From positions 1 through 64,000 of the forward strand of contig JBJXFG010000018.1 of the NCBI GenBank assembly GCA_046154665.1: 64,000 nt of DNA, written 5' to 3'. Position numbers and translations under genes: made by a program. Within the stretch, counting starts at the first letter, position 1, and every line of letters begins with the position of its first letter. Of the stretch, positions 15,344 through 24,427 are shown piece by piece. This DNA comes from JAFLCM01 sp046154665 (GTDB lineage Bacteria > Planctomycetota > Phycisphaerae > Phycisphaerales > UBA1924). The notes beneath the pieces were generated by a model. It did not search any database. It was not told the DNA's origin and saw only the letters and a program-made list of their open reading frames with translations.

Positions 15344-17911
15344 ATGCGAGTTGAGGTCCACAAGTTCGGCGGGACGAGCGTGCTCGGGGCCGCGCGGATG
15401 CGCTGTGTCGCCGATCTGGTCATCGAGGCTTCCGCCCGGAACGCCACGGCCGGCGGCACCGGCATCGTCGTCGTCGCCAGCGCCATGAGCGGCGTCACCA
15501 ACGTGCTCGTCGAAGCCACCGCCCACGCCAAGGCCGGCCGGCGCGACAAGGCCGCCGAATGCCTTGCGAAGATCCGCACCGCGCACGAGCAAGCGCTCGC
15601 GGAAGTCGAGGGCGCTTCGGGCCCGGTTCGCACGGAAATCACACGGATTCTCGACGATCTGCAGAACGTCCTCCGCGGCGCCGAACTCGTCGGCGAAGTC
15701 ACCGCACGCACCCGCGACCGCATCGTCTCCACCGGCGAGAAACTCAGCGTCCGCATCATCGCGCTCATTCTGCGCCAAAGGGGGCGCGACGCCCAGGCCA
15801 TCGACGCCGACACCTTCATCGATACCGACGCGACCTACAGCGACGCCAACCCGCTGCCGTTCGTGACCGATCGCGGCATCGAATCGTTCCTGCGCCCGCG
15901 CCTCGACAGAGGCCAGATCCCGGTCGTCACCGGCTTCATGGGCCGCGCGCCCGACGGCTCCACCACCACCTTCTCGCGCGGCGGCAGTGATTTCACCGCC
16001 ACGCTGCTCGCCGGCGCACTCAACGCCGACGAGGTCACCATCTGGACCGACGTTGACGGCGTGTTCACCACCGACCCGCGCATCGTCCCGGGCGCGGCCC
16101 TCATCGGCCAACTGAACTACCGCGAAGCGGGCGAGATGTCGTACTACGGCGCGAAGGTGCTGCACCAGCGCACCATGATCCCGGTCGCCGGCAAGCGCAT
16201 CCCGGTGTGGGTGCGCAACACGCTGAACCCGAGCGCCCGAGGCAGCGTCGTCGACGGCACCAGCCCCGACCGTGCCGACGCCGCCCACCCCGTGAAGGCC
16301 GTGACCGCGGTGAAAGACCAGGCGCTGCTCTCGCTCGAAGGCAAGGGCATGTCGGGCGTTCCGGGCGTTTCCGGCCGGCTTTTCTCGTGCCTGGCGGCAC
16401 GCGGCATCAGCGTGACGATGATCTCGCAGAGCTCGAGCGAGAGCAGCGTGTGCCTCGCCGTTCCGGGACCCGATGCGCTCGAAGCCGAGGCGGCGATCAA
16501 GCGCGAGTTCCGCGCCGACATCGCCCGCGGTGACATCGAAGACGTCACCGTGCGCGGCGGCGTGGCCCTCGTGGCGGCGGTCGGCCTGGGCATGGCCCAC
16601 ACCCCGGGCGTCGCGGGCTCGCTCTTCTCGGCCCTCGGCGAGAGCCGCGTCAACGTGCTGGCCATCGCCCAGGGTTCGAGCGAACTCAACATCACCCTCG
16701 CGGTGGAAGAAGCGGAGACCGCCGCGGCGATCGCGGCCATCCACGACCGCTTCGCGCTCGACGGCGGCGGCGTCACGCCGCGGGGCCGAAAGACCTGCGA
16801 CCTGCTCATCATGGGCTGCGGGCAGGTGGGGCGGGCGCTGATCGACCTGGTCCGCAAGCGCGGCGCCGGTGCCCCCCGCGTCGACCTGCCCGAGCGGCTC
16901 CGCATCGTCGGCGTGGCGGATCGCGGCGCATACCTACTCAAGACGGGGGGCCTGACGCCGAACCAGCTCGACGGGCTGCTTGCCGCGAAGTCCTCGGGAA
17001 AATCACTGTCCACCGTCGAGGGTGCCACGGCGGCGAAGACCTCGGGCGGCGGACCCGCCGAGATGCTCGCCGCGGCGGAAGAGCTCCATCTCGCCTCCCC
17101 CGTCGTCGTCGATGTCTCCGATTCCGACGCTTCCGCCCCGCTGCTCGAGCGGGCCCTGCGCCGGCGCATGGACGCGGTCACGGCGAACAAGCGCCCCATC
17201 GCCGACTCGTGGCCCGACTTCGTCAGGCTCCGCGACGCCTCGCGCCAGACCGGACGCACCCTCCGCGTCGAGGCCACCGTCGGCGCGGGCCTGCCCGTGA
17301 TCGACACCCTCGCCATGCTGCTCGCCACCGGCGACAGCGTGACGCGCATCGAGGGCTGCTTCTCGGGCACGCTTGGTTTCGTCACCACGGCGCTGCAGGA
17401 CGGCGCGGCGTTTTCCGACGCGGTCGGTGAAGCCATCAAACTCGGCTACACCGAGCCCGATCCCGTGACGGATTTGTGCGGCGCCGATGTCGCCCGAAAG
17501 GCCGTCATCCTCGCGCGGCTCAGTGGCATCTCGACCAGCGACGAGCCCGCCGCGCTCACCGGGCTGGTGGACCGCTCGCTCGCGGGCATGGAGCGCGAGC
17601 GCCTGATGCAAGAGATCAAGAAGCTCGACGCGCCGATGGCGGCCCGCGTGAAGACCGCCAAGGAACGCGGGTTGGTGCTGCGATTTGTGGCGAAAGTCGA
17701 GCGGGGGTCGATCGTCGTCGGGCCCGCCGAGGTGCCGCTGGATTCACCCATCGGGGCGCTGCGCGGGACCGACAACATTTTCGTGTTCCACACGGCGTGC
17801 TACGACCCGCGCCCGCTGGTGGTCTCGGGCCGCGGCGCGGGCGCGGTGGGCACCGCGATGGGCGTGCTCGCCGACATCCTTCGCCTTCGCACGGAAGGGG
17901 CGGTGCGCTGA
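15344..17911 (+). CDS. thrA: Bifunctional aspartate kinase / homoserine dehydrogenase
   Basis: Catalyses the first and third steps from aspartate to threonine and methionine. The 855-residue fusion has an N-terminal aspartokinase (VHKFGGTSVLGA; residues 1-~285, with SRGGSDFTATLLA and TDVDGVFTTDPRIVP), paired ACT domains (~320-475; LSLEGKGMSGVPGVSGRLFS and VGLGMAHTPGVAGSLFSAL) that carry feedback control, and a C-terminal homoserine dehydrogenase (~487-855; LLIMGCGQVGRALIDLV, VTANKRPIAD, LGYTEPDPVTDLCGADVARK). Start ATG at 15344 with GAGGAA five bases upstream. The stop overlaps the thrB start (TGATG), so the two are co-translated. thrC is absent. Confidence 0.95.
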   Translation: MRVEVHKFGGTSVLGAARMRCVADLVIEASARNATAGGTGIVVVASAMSGVTNVLVEATAHAKAGRRDKAAECLAKIRTAHEQALAEVEGASGPVRTEITRILDDLQNVLRGAELVGEVTARTRDRIVSTGEKLSVRIIALILRQRGRDAQAIDADTFIDTDATYSDANPLPFVTDRGIESFLRPRLDRGQIPVVTGFMGRAPDGSTTTFSRGGSDFTATLLAGALNADEVTIWTDVDGVFTTDPRIVPGAALIGQLNYREAGEMSYYGAKVLHQRTMIPVAGKRIPVWVRNTLNPSARGSVVDGTSPDRADAAHPVKAVTAVKDQALLSLEGKGMSGVPGVSGRLFSCLAARGISVTMISQSSSESSVCLAVPGPDALEAEAAIKREFRADIARGDIEDVTVRGGVALVAAVGLGMAHTPGVAGSLFSALGESRVNVLAIAQGSSELNITLAVEEAETAAAIAAIHDRFALDGGGVTPRGRKTCDLLIMGCGQVGRALIDLVRKRGAGAPRVDLPERLRIVGVADRGAYLLKTGGLTPNQLDGLLAAKSSGKSLSTVEGATAAKTSGGGPAEMLAAAEELHLASPVVVDVSDSDASAPLLERALRRRMDAVTANKRPIADSWPDFVRLRDASRQTGRTLRVEATVGAGLPVIDTLAMLLATGDSVTRIEGCFSGTLGFVTTALQDGAAFSDAVGEAIKLGYTEPDPVTDLCGADVARKAVILARLSGISTSDEPAALTGLVDRSLAGMERERLMQEIKKLDAPMAARVKTAKERGLVLRFVAKVERGSIVVGPAEVPLDSPIGALRGTDNIFVFHTACYDPRPLVVSGRGAGAVGTAMGVLADILRLRTEGAVR

Positions 17912-18849
17912 TGAGCCACGAAGTGACCGCGTTCGCGCCCGCCACCGTCTCGAACCTCTCCGTCGGCTTCGACGTGCTGGGCCTGGCGCTCAGCGGGCCG
18001 GGCGACACCGTGACCGCGCGCCTCACCGATGCCACCGGCGTCCGCATCGCGTCGGTCTCGTCATCCGTGCCGGGTTCCCCCCCACTGCCGACGGACCCGA
18101 ACCGCAACACCGCCGCGATCGCGGCGGCCCACACGCTGAAGCGCGCCGGGATTCAGGCCGGCGTCGAGCTCGACATCGTCAAGGGACTGCCCATCGGCTC
18201 AGGCCTCGGCTCGTCCGCGGCGAGCGCGGCGGCGGCGGCGTTCGCGGTCAACCTGCTGCTCGGGTCGCCGCTGCGCCGCGCCGAGCTAATCGAGCCTGTG
18301 CTCGAGGCCGAGGCGACGGTCGCCGGGCGTCATGCCGACAACGCCGCCCCGGCGATCCTGGGCGGCTTGGTGCTCGTCCGCTCGCTCGACCCGCTCGACG
18401 TCGTGCGCGTGCCGGTGCCCGAGAATCTGTGGGTCGCCGTCGCTTCGCCGAGGTTCGAGCTGCTCACGCGGCAATCACGCGCAGCGCTGCCGCGCGAGGT
18501 GCCGCTGAGCGAGATGGTGAAGATGACCGCGGGCATCGCGGCGCTCATCAGCGCGTGCCACTCGGGAGACCTAGGCCTGCTGGCGCGGGCGCTCTCAGAG
18601 GGCGATCCGGTCACGCGGGCCCGCGTGGGCTTGATCCCCGGCGGGGCTTCGGTGATCTCGTCGGCGCTCGAAGCCGGTGCCATCGCGTCGAGCATCTCCG
18701 GCTCGGGCCCGAGCATCTTCGCCCTGTGCCGCAGCAGGTTCGACGCCGAGGCAAGCGCGGCGGCGATGAAGTCGGCTTTCGCCTCGGCCGGGCTGGAGTG
18801 CGCCACGCACCTGTCCAGCGCCGACGCGCCGGGGGCGCGAAGAGTCTGA
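17911..18849 (+). CDS. thrB: Homoserine kinase
   Basis: GHMP-family kinase that phosphorylates homoserine for threonine synthesis. The 312-residue protein opens with VTAFAPATVSNLSVGFDVLGLAL, has the ATP-binding motif PIGSGLGSSAASAAAA (residues 94-109) and the C-terminal GHMP motif SISGSGPSIFALC. It is encoded directly after thrA with a one-base overlap (TGATG at 17909-17913). A large inverted repeat follows 30 bases downstream. Confidence 0.95.
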   Translation: MSHEVTAFAPATVSNLSVGFDVLGLALSGPGDTVTARLTDATGVRIASVSSSVPGSPPLPTDPNRNTAAIAAAHTLKRAGIQAGVELDIVKGLPIGSGLGSSAASAAAAAFAVNLLLGSPLRRAELIEPVLEAEATVAGRHADNAAPAILGGLVLVRSLDPLDVVRVPVPENLWVAVASPRFELLTRQSRAALPREVPLSEMVKMTAGIAALISACHSGDLGLLARALSEGDPVTRARVGLIPGGASVISSALEAGAIASSISGSGPSIFALCRSRFDAEASAAAMKSAFASAGLECATHLSSADAPGARRV

Positions 18850-18879
18850 GCGATCTCGGATCGAACACAGCGACACCGA

Positions 18880-18953
18880 GCCGACCGCGCAAGCGGTTGG
18901 TCCGAAGCTCTTGCCTTCTTGTTCGATTGGGACCGACCGCTTGCGCGGCCGGC
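18880..18953. repeat. Large inverted repeat after thrB
   Basis: Arms 18880-18903 (GCCGACCGCGCAAGCGGTTG and four more bases) and 18930-18953 pair over 24 bp with two mismatches around a 26-nt loop. No T run follows, so it is more likely a repeat palindrome than a simple terminator, though it could also stop transcription of thrAB. Confidence 0.65.
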
Positions 18954-18983
18954 CCGGCACCGCCGCCCTGCGCGGAGGCCGCT

Positions 18984-19346
18984 TCAGCGCCGGTCGATGC
19001 CGGTGGTCGCGCTGGGCGGGCTGAACACATCCAGCACAATCGTCTCTTCCAGAGCCTCGGCACCATGCGGCAGGTTCGAGGGCAAGTGAATCACCTCGCC
19101 GGCACCGAGCGTCATCGGCGGCAGCCCGTCTTCAAAGACAAACCGCAGCCGCCCCGACACCATCACCGAGAACTGCTCGTTCTCGTGCTTGTGCATCGGC
19201 ACCACGCACCCCTGGCGCAGCGTGATGTGCGAGATCATCGCCTTTTCGCCGATGACGCGCCGGCGTTCCAGCAGCGGCATCGGCGCGTCGACGGGGAGGT
19301 CGGCGAAGCGGCGGACAGCGGGGGGCTTCGGGGCGGAGGGGTTCAT
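18984..19346 (-). CDS. Small single-domain cupin protein
   Basis: A 120-residue cupin. Motif 1 is PMHKHENEQFSVMVSG with metal ligands H52, H54 and a nearby acidic residue (E57), and motif 2 is GAGEVIHLPSNLPHGAEAL with H94. Such proteins bind a metal in a small beta barrel and serve as sugar-sensing, isomerase or dioxygenase-like proteins; the substrate cannot be told from sequence. Start is the ATG at 19346. It sits alone, convergent with thrB and separated from the TerC-family gene by a family A repeat. Confidence 0.8.
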   Translation of the reverse strand: MNPSAPKPPAVRRFADLPVDAPMPLLERRRVIGEKAMISHITLRQGCVVPMHKHENEQFSVMVSGRLRFVFEDGLPPMTLGAGEVIHLPSNLPHGAEALEETIVLDVFSPPSATTGIDRR

Positions 19347-19421
19347 GGGCGACGGTAGGACCGGCGGCGCGGACCCGAGGGCGGTCCGTCGCACACCCGG
19401 GGCGAACACATGATGTCCACC

Positions 19422-19526
19422 GTGCCACTGATGGCGGTCCGCTTTGGGACCGACATCAGCGCCGAACTCCGGCGACTCGCGAGGAAGCAGCACTGCTGTC
19501 TCCGAAGACGCAGCCAGCAGTGGCAC
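19422..19526. repeat. 105-bp two-hairpin palindromic element (family A), copy 2
   Basis: Identical ends GTGCCACTG (19422-19430) and CAGTGGCAC (19518-19526). Left hairpin CACTGATGGCGGTCC ... GGGACCGACATCAG; right hairpin CACTGCTGTCTCCG ... CAGCCAGCAGTG. Lies between the cupin gene and the end of the TerC-family gene. Confidence 0.88.
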
Positions 19527-19570
19527 GGCTCTGGGCTTGTCACCGCGCAAGTCGCACCGCACAACACCGC

Positions 19571-20752
19571 TCAGTGCTTGGCCTTCCCAGGGATCAGGAT
19601 CGACAGGATCGTCGCCAGCGTCAGCGTCCCCAGCACCGCGATCAGCGACACCGTCGTATCGATCTTGATGGGCTTGCTCGCCTCCATGCCGATCACGTCC
19701 AGGTAAGGCGGCACGCTCAGCAGCAGCAGCTTCACGCCCACGAACGCCAGGATCAGGATCAGCGCCGGCTTGAGGAACCGGAACTTGGCGATCAACGCCG
19801 CCAGGCAGAAGTACAGCGCCCGCAGCCCCAGGATCGCGAAAATGTTGCTGGTGAAGACGATGAACGGGTCCGGCGTGATCGCGAAGATCGCCGGGATCGA
19901 GTCCACCGCGAACACCAAGTCGGTGATCTCGACCAGGATCAGCGCCAGGAACAGCGGCGTGATCGCCCACTTGGCGCTCAGGCTGCCGGCGGGCGGCGGG
20001 TCCATCACTTCCTTGCCGGTCTTGGGGTCCGTCGAGTAGGTCGGCTTGAGCGTCCGCTTGGTGAAGAACTTCTGCCCGTCAAAGAAGTCGGTGGTGCGGA
20101 ACATCCGCTTGCACCACTTGACCATGATGTTCTGGCTCGGATCGTCGTTGCCCTTGATCAGGGCCATCTTGAGCGCGGTCAGGATCAGGAACCCGCCGAA
20201 GATGATCAGGATCCACTGATATTTCATGATCAGCTCGGCGCCGAGGAAGATCATGGCCCCGCGCATGACCAGCGCGCCGATGATGCCCCAGAACAGCACG
20301 CGGTGCTGGTACTTCCCGGGGATGGCGAAGAACGAGAAGATCAGCGCGATAACAAAGATGTTGTCCATCGCGAGCGACTTCTCGACGACATAGCCGACGA
20401 GGTACTGGGTGGCCGCGTCCTTGCCGAGGACTTCGCCGCTGATGATGAGCTGGCTGGCCGGGTCGCCGGCGTCATACGCCTGGTTGTACTTCGGCGTATC
20501 AAGCCCCAGCCCCAGCCAGTGCTTCTCGTACGCCTGATAGACAAACGCCGAGAACGCCATTCCGCACGTCAGCCAGATCACCGACCAGGTGACGGCTTCT
20601 TTCATCGAGACCTCGTGGGCCTCGCGGTGGAACACCCCCAGGTCAAGGGCCAGGAACACGATCACCAGGCCGATGAAGCCCACATAGGCCCACACCTTGA
20701 GGTTGGCAGGGTTGGCGGCGGTTTCGGCGGCAAGGAAGAGGAGGTCGTGCAT
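19571..20752 (-). CDS. TerC/Alx-family integral membrane protein
   Basis: A 393-residue polytopic membrane protein of the TerC family, whose characterised members (Alx, MeeF, YceF) export Mn2+ or act on metalated exoenzymes. Family landmarks are FLALDLGVFHR, the conserved acidic helix SLAMDNIFVIALIFSFF and the second copy ALILVEITDLVFAVDSIPAIFAIT; at least eight hydrophobic segments are visible. A hydrophilic loop (~residues 235-275) lies in the middle. Start is the ATG at 20752. I looked upstream for a yybP-ykoY manganese riboswitch, frequent before such genes, and saw no match. Confidence 0.88.
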   Translation of the reverse strand: MHDLLFLAAETAANPANLKVWAYVGFIGLVIVFLALDLGVFHREAHEVSMKEAVTWSVIWLTCGMAFSAFVYQAYEKHWLGLGLDTPKYNQAYDAGDPASQLIISGEVLGKDAATQYLVGYVVEKSLAMDNIFVIALIFSFFAIPGKYQHRVLFWGIIGALVMRGAMIFLGAELIMKYQWILIIFGGFLILTALKMALIKGNDDPSQNIMVKWCKRMFRTTDFFDGQKFFTKRTLKPTYSTDPKTGKEVMDPPPAGSLSAKWAITPLFLALILVEITDLVFAVDSIPAIFAITPDPFIVFTSNIFAILGLRALYFCLAALIAKFRFLKPALILILAFVGVKLLLLSVPPYLDVIGMEASKPIKIDTTVSLIAVLGTLTLATILSILIPGKAKH

Positions 20753-21215
20753 GGTTGGAACGAGAGTGTGAGAGAGTTCCGGGGGGCGAACGGGTGAGGG
20801 AAGCGCGTCAGCGGGGGAGGGCTGAGGGGCGGAGAATATGCGCGGTCGTCGCCCAAGACATGTGAAATCAACCGCGGTGTCCGCGAAGGTGCCCACCGAG
20901 ACACGTCTCGTGGAAACTCCGGACGAGCGAAGGGTGTCGCAGCGCTCCCGCGATTCGCCCGGAGGCAGCAATCGCAATCGACCATCGACGGGTTCACGCG
21001 AGCGAGGTGCGGATGCCCCGGCGCACTCGTCGCGCTGCGGCGCGAGCTTGCCGGACGATCGGCACCAGCAAATCGTGAGATGCGGACGAGCCCGTGACGC
21101 CGGAGGCCGGCACGCGCCCCCAGAGCTTTGCAAAAACAACCGCCCCGCGCGAAACACGCGGGGCGGCGAGGAAAGACATCTCTGAAACGGGTCAGGCCGA
21201 AAGCCCGAGCACCGT
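20753..21215. other. 463-bp region between terC-like gene and PEP-CTERM gene
   Basis: No coding region. It holds the terminator of the PEP-CTERM gene (21132-21166) and, closer to 20753, the promoter region of the TerC-family gene, where I recognise no specific regulatory element. Confidence 0.5.
21132..21166 (-). terminator. Rho-independent terminator of the PEP-CTERM gene
   Basis: On the minus strand: CCGCCCCGCG, loop TGTTTCG, CGCGGGGCGG, then TTGTTTTT. A perfect 10-bp GC stem followed by a T-rich run, ~50 bases after the stop codon at 21216. Confidence 0.85.
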
Positions 21216-22043
21216 TCAGGCGCGACGGCGACGGGCGGCGCAGAGGCCGCCGAGGCCGAGCAGGGCCGCGGCCGAGGGAGCCGGGATGATGACGAAGGGG
21301 AAATCCTGGGCGACATCGGGGCCGGTGGCCGGATTGCCCGTGTCGATCGCGGGCGCCCAAACGCCAGCGTTGGCCTGAATGGCGTTCCAACCCGGAAGAG
21401 TGCGGGTGCCGGGGATGGTGATGGCGGGGACGAAGAGGGTGCCGGCGGCGGCCGAGACGGTGTACTGGAAGTCAACCCAATAGGTGCCGGGGTTCAGGGT
21501 GACGCTGGAGAAGTTCCAGGAAGCCTGGCGGATCAGGCGGGTGGTGCCCGGAGCGGAGCCGGGAGCGGGGGTGGTGGTGCTGAAGACGCGGAAGAGATTG
21601 GTGTTGGTCGAGCCGCCGTAGGTGCCGCTGGCGACAATGCTGGAGCCGACGACGTTGGGCGCGCCGTTCCAGATGTTGATGGTGCCGCCGGTGATGGGCT
21701 GGGTGCCAGCGGCGGAGCCGGTCTGGTAGCCGTAGGTGAGAATGTTGGTGACGTTCCAAGATCCGCCAGCCGGGACGGTGAAGTCATCGGCGAGGCGGAA
21801 GTTTCCTCCTGTGGACGTAAAGGCGCTGAAGCCGGCGCTGGTGTTGGCGGTACCGGCGGTGGCCTGGGCCTCGCTCCACAGGGAGCCCGCGGGGGCGGCG
21901 ACGCCGCTGCCGGTGGTGGCACCGGTGGAGAGGCCGATGGCGCTGCTGCCGTAGCCGCCAGCGTTGCTGTACAGAGCCTGGCCAAGGGACGAGCCGCTGA
22001 CGACCAAGAGGGCCGCCGCCGAGAGCAGAGTCGAGTGACGCAT
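21216..22043 (-). CDS. PEP-CTERM-like exported protein
   Basis: A 275-residue surface protein. Residues 1-23 are a signal peptide (MRHSTLLSAAALLVVSGSSLGQA). The body is a low-complexity, Gly/Thr/Ser/Asn-rich beta domain (FRLADDFTVPAGGSWNVTNILTYGY is a phrase common in planctomycete PEP-CTERM proteins). The C-terminus IPAPSAAALLGLGGLCAARRRRA has the proline motif, a short hydrophobic helix and an Arg cluster, the layout of PEP-CTERM sorting signals, here with PAP rather than PEP. Start ATG at 22043 with a purine-rich AGAAGGA upstream. Ends in its own terminator. Single-gene unit. Confidence 0.82.
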   Translation of the reverse strand: MRHSTLLSAAALLVVSGSSLGQALYSNAGGYGSSAIGLSTGATTGSGVAAPAGSLWSEAQATAGTANTSAGFSAFTSTGGNFRLADDFTVPAGGSWNVTNILTYGYQTGSAAGTQPITGGTINIWNGAPNVVGSSIVASGTYGGSTNTNLFRVFSTTTPAPGSAPGTTRLIRQASWNFSSVTLNPGTYWVDFQYTVSAAAGTLFVPAITIPGTRTLPGWNAIQANAGVWAPAIDTGNPATGPDVAQDFPFVIIPAPSAAALLGLGGLCAARRRRA

Positions 22044-22745
22044 GTTTCCTTCTCCTTCTACAAAGAACGGCGAGGTCAACCCGGGGAAACGGCCCCGATC
22101 AGCCCCACACCAAGACGACAGCGTCGGCCCGCGCCGACGGACGATTCACACAAACCACGCCGGACGCCCAGCGTGGAAAATCCTCAGATGTCGTCGTGTC
22201 CCGATGTTGCCGGCCCTGCGATACCGCAGGCCAGCGCGCTTTCACGGGGAGCGCGACGTGTCCAACTTCCTACCTTGAAGGTACCCGAATTCAGGCTCCG
22301 AGCAAGGAGTTTGTCACGATTCGATTCAAACTTGTGCCGCCTTCTCCCCTCCCCCCCGCGGCGACTCCCAAGTTTGCCCAGCTTGCCGTCCTCACTTGCC
22401 CCCCCTCTACCCCTCCCCCCCCCCGCCCCGCGCGCCGCGCCGACCCCACCGCCTGTGACACGCGGCACTTTGCCCCCAACCCGCGGCGGTTGCCGACCGC
22501 TCGACCCGACCGTATTCTCCGCGACCCAAATCCGATCCTTCCCCCAGCCGATTCGACCCAAATATAAACCGAACAAACAGCGCCGCGAGAGCTCGACCTT
22601 CGCCCCTTGTCTTCCCGCGATCGACCTCAGCCTCGAAAACCCCGCGCCAGCGCCCTTCCGGTAGGCTCGCGGCCGCGAGGGTCTCCCGCCCGACCTCTCT
22701 TTCCCGCCTTCTGAACTCGATGTTCCACCACCCGGTCTCCTGCTG
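22044..22745. other. 702-bp intergenic region before nuoJ with C-rich tract
   Basis: No gene supported. Runs of C at 22399-22405, 22410-22413, 22415-22424 and 22426-22429 give the minus strand four G runs with short loops, a strong G-quadruplex candidate. 22264-22282 holds a short hairpin (CTACCTTGAAGGTAC). The nuo promoter must lie here but I cannot place it. Confidence 0.55.
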
Positions 22746-23951
22746 ATGGCTTCCTGGATCCTCTCTCCCATCGCCCTCTACGCCTTCCTCGCAATCGGGG
22801 CCGTCGGGATCGCGCTCTCGCTCCCGCGCCCGCGCATCAGCCCGCAGCTGATCGGCGGGATCATCGCGGCGGCGGGGTTCGGTGGGCTGTTCCTCTACAT
22901 CGCCGCCACCGATAAGCCGCAGCCGATTTTCTTCTACATCTTCGCCCTCATCGCGATCCTCTCGGGCATCCGGGTGATCAGCCACCCGCGTCCGGTGTAC
23001 GCGGCCCTGTACTTCATCTTCACGATCCTGTCTTCGTCGGTGCTGTACCTGCTGATGGGCGCGGAGTTCATGGCGTTCGCGCTGCTCATCATCTACGCCG
23101 GCGCGATCCTGATCACCTATCTCTTCGTGATCATGCTGGCCACGCAGGCGCCGACCGAGGACCAGGCCGAGGCGTTGAGCGAGTACGACTCGTACAGCCG
23201 CGAGCCGGTGCTGGCGGTGACGCTCGGGTTTGTGCTGCTGGCGTGCCTCACCGGGTACATGGCTCGGGCGATGACCGACCTTCGCCCCCGCGCGACGGAA
23301 ACGAACGCCTCGGCCCTGCTGAACCAGATGCCCCGCAAGGCGCTCGACGCCCTCGCGGCCCGCGGCGTGTTCGAGATGTTCGACCGGCCCACCCTCGCGG
23401 GCCTGGGCAACATGATCGACCCGCGCACCAACAGCGTGCTGCTCGGGCTTGACCGCACCAAGCTCGACAAGTTCGCCGCCCGCGTGGACGACCCGAAGTT
23501 CAACGAGCTGTTCGGGGGCCCCGAGGGCGCGCGCGACACGCTGGCGATGATCCGCGGCGAGAAGATCCGCGAGAGCATGCCCGGCGGCGGCTTCGGCAAG
23601 CCCAGCGCCGATGTCGATGAGGCGGGCAACGCGGTCGCGGCCCCCGCCGCACCGGAAGTGAAGATCAACGCCAACGCCACCTTCGTGCGCGTGGGCATCC
23701 CCAAAGACCTCACGGTGCAGAACGTCGAACTGGTGGGCTTCGCGCTGGTGGCGCGTCACCCCATGGCCCTTGAGCTCGCCGGCATCATCCTGCTGATGGC
23801 GATGCTGGGCGCGGTGGTGCTGGCCCGCAAGCAGGTCGAGCTCGGCGAGGCGGAGAAGATCGCCGCCGCGGCGAGGCACGCCGGGGCTTCGGCTCAATCC
23901 GCGGATACGCCTCCTCAAGCGGGCCCGCGCGGCTATGGAGACGTCGCGTGA
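22746..23951 (+). CDS. nuoJ: NADH-quinone oxidoreductase subunit J with large insertion
   Basis: Membrane subunit of respiratory complex I. Five hydrophobic helices fill residues 1-~175, including the conserved SHPRPVYAALYFIFTILSSSVLYLLMGAEFMAFALLIIYAGAILITYLFVIML segment. Subunit J is usually 165-200 residues; here it has 401, because a soluble, Ala/Asp/Arg-rich stretch (~180-340) is inserted before the last helix (ALELAGIILLMAMLGAVVLARKQ). The insertion has no family I recognise. Its stop overlaps the nuoK start by GTGA. First gene of nuoJKLMN. Confidence 0.9.
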   Translation: MASWILSPIALYAFLAIGAVGIALSLPRPRISPQLIGGIIAAAGFGGLFLYIAATDKPQPIFFYIFALIAILSGIRVISHPRPVYAALYFIFTILSSSVLYLLMGAEFMAFALLIIYAGAILITYLFVIMLATQAPTEDQAEALSEYDSYSREPVLAVTLGFVLLACLTGYMARAMTDLRPRATETNASALLNQMPRKALDALAARGVFEMFDRPTLAGLGNMIDPRTNSVLLGLDRTKLDKFAARVDDPKFNELFGGPEGARDTLAMIRGEKIRESMPGGGFGKPSADVDEAGNAVAAPAAPEVKINANATFVRVGIPKDLTVQNVELVGFALVARHPMALELAGIILLMAMLGAVVLARKQVELGEAEKIAAAARHAGASAQSADTPPQAGPRGYGDVA

Positions 23952-24295
23952 CCAGCTCCTTCCCGCTGATCCTTGCCGTCGAGGCCATGACCTCGATCAC
24001 GCTCTACCACTACCTGCTGGTGTCGGCGATCCTGTTCGTCCTGGGGCTCATCGGCTTTCTCACGCGGCGCAACCTCATCATCATGTTCCTGTGTACCGAG
24101 CTGATGTTCCAGGCCGCGGGCATCGCTCTGATCGCCTTCGGGCGCTACCACATGAACCAGTCCGGGGACGTGTTCGTGATCTTCGTGCTCACCATCGCCG
24201 CGGCGGAAGCGGCGCTGGCTCTGGCCCTGGTCGTCCTGTTGTTCCGTCGCCGCGAGACGCTGGATGCGTCGAGTTGGGCGGAGTTGAAGGGGTAG
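23948..24295 (+). CDS. nuoK: NADH-quinone oxidoreductase subunit K
   Basis: Small antiporter-like membrane subunit of complex I, 115 residues with three helices. LYHYLLVSAILFVLGLIGFLTRRNLIIMFLCTELMFQAAG contains the conserved Glu (CTEL) of helix 2, and FVIFVLTIAAAEAALALALVVLLFRR the conserved Glu of helix 3; both take part in proton translocation. The GTG at 23948 overlaps the nuoJ stop (GTGA). The N-terminus is a little longer than usual (MTSSFPLILAVEAM). Confidence 0.95.
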   Translation: MTSSFPLILAVEAMTSITLYHYLLVSAILFVLGLIGFLTRRNLIIMFLCTELMFQAAGIALIAFGRYHMNQSGDVFVIFVLTIAAAEAALALALVVLLFRRRETLDASSWAELKG

Positions 24296-24427
24296 AGAAG
24301 CAGGCACGGAGGCACTGAGGCACGGAGGCACGAAGTGCGAAACCCAAGCCCCGAGCCTCAAGCCCCAAGCCTCAAGCCTCAAGCCTCAAGCCCGTCCCCA
24401 AACCCTGAACCCCGACCCCCCGAACCC
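24296..24427. repeat. Short-period tracts between nuoK and nuoL
   Basis: Two tracts in tandem: 24296-24334 with period 8 (GGCACGGA, GGCACTGA, GGCACGAA) and 24343-24427 with period 7 (AAGCCTC repeated, then CCCCGAA-like units). The first kind recurs inside mutS at 37624-37664. Confidence 0.75.

Noticed and set aside
15344..17911. Frameshift-type fusion of two genes
   Set aside because: The aspartokinase-homoserine dehydrogenase fusion is a well-known natural arrangement of normal length.
20753..20900. yybP-ykoY manganese riboswitch before the TerC-family gene
   Set aside because: Expected because such genes often have it, but the conserved internal loops are not present on the minus strand.
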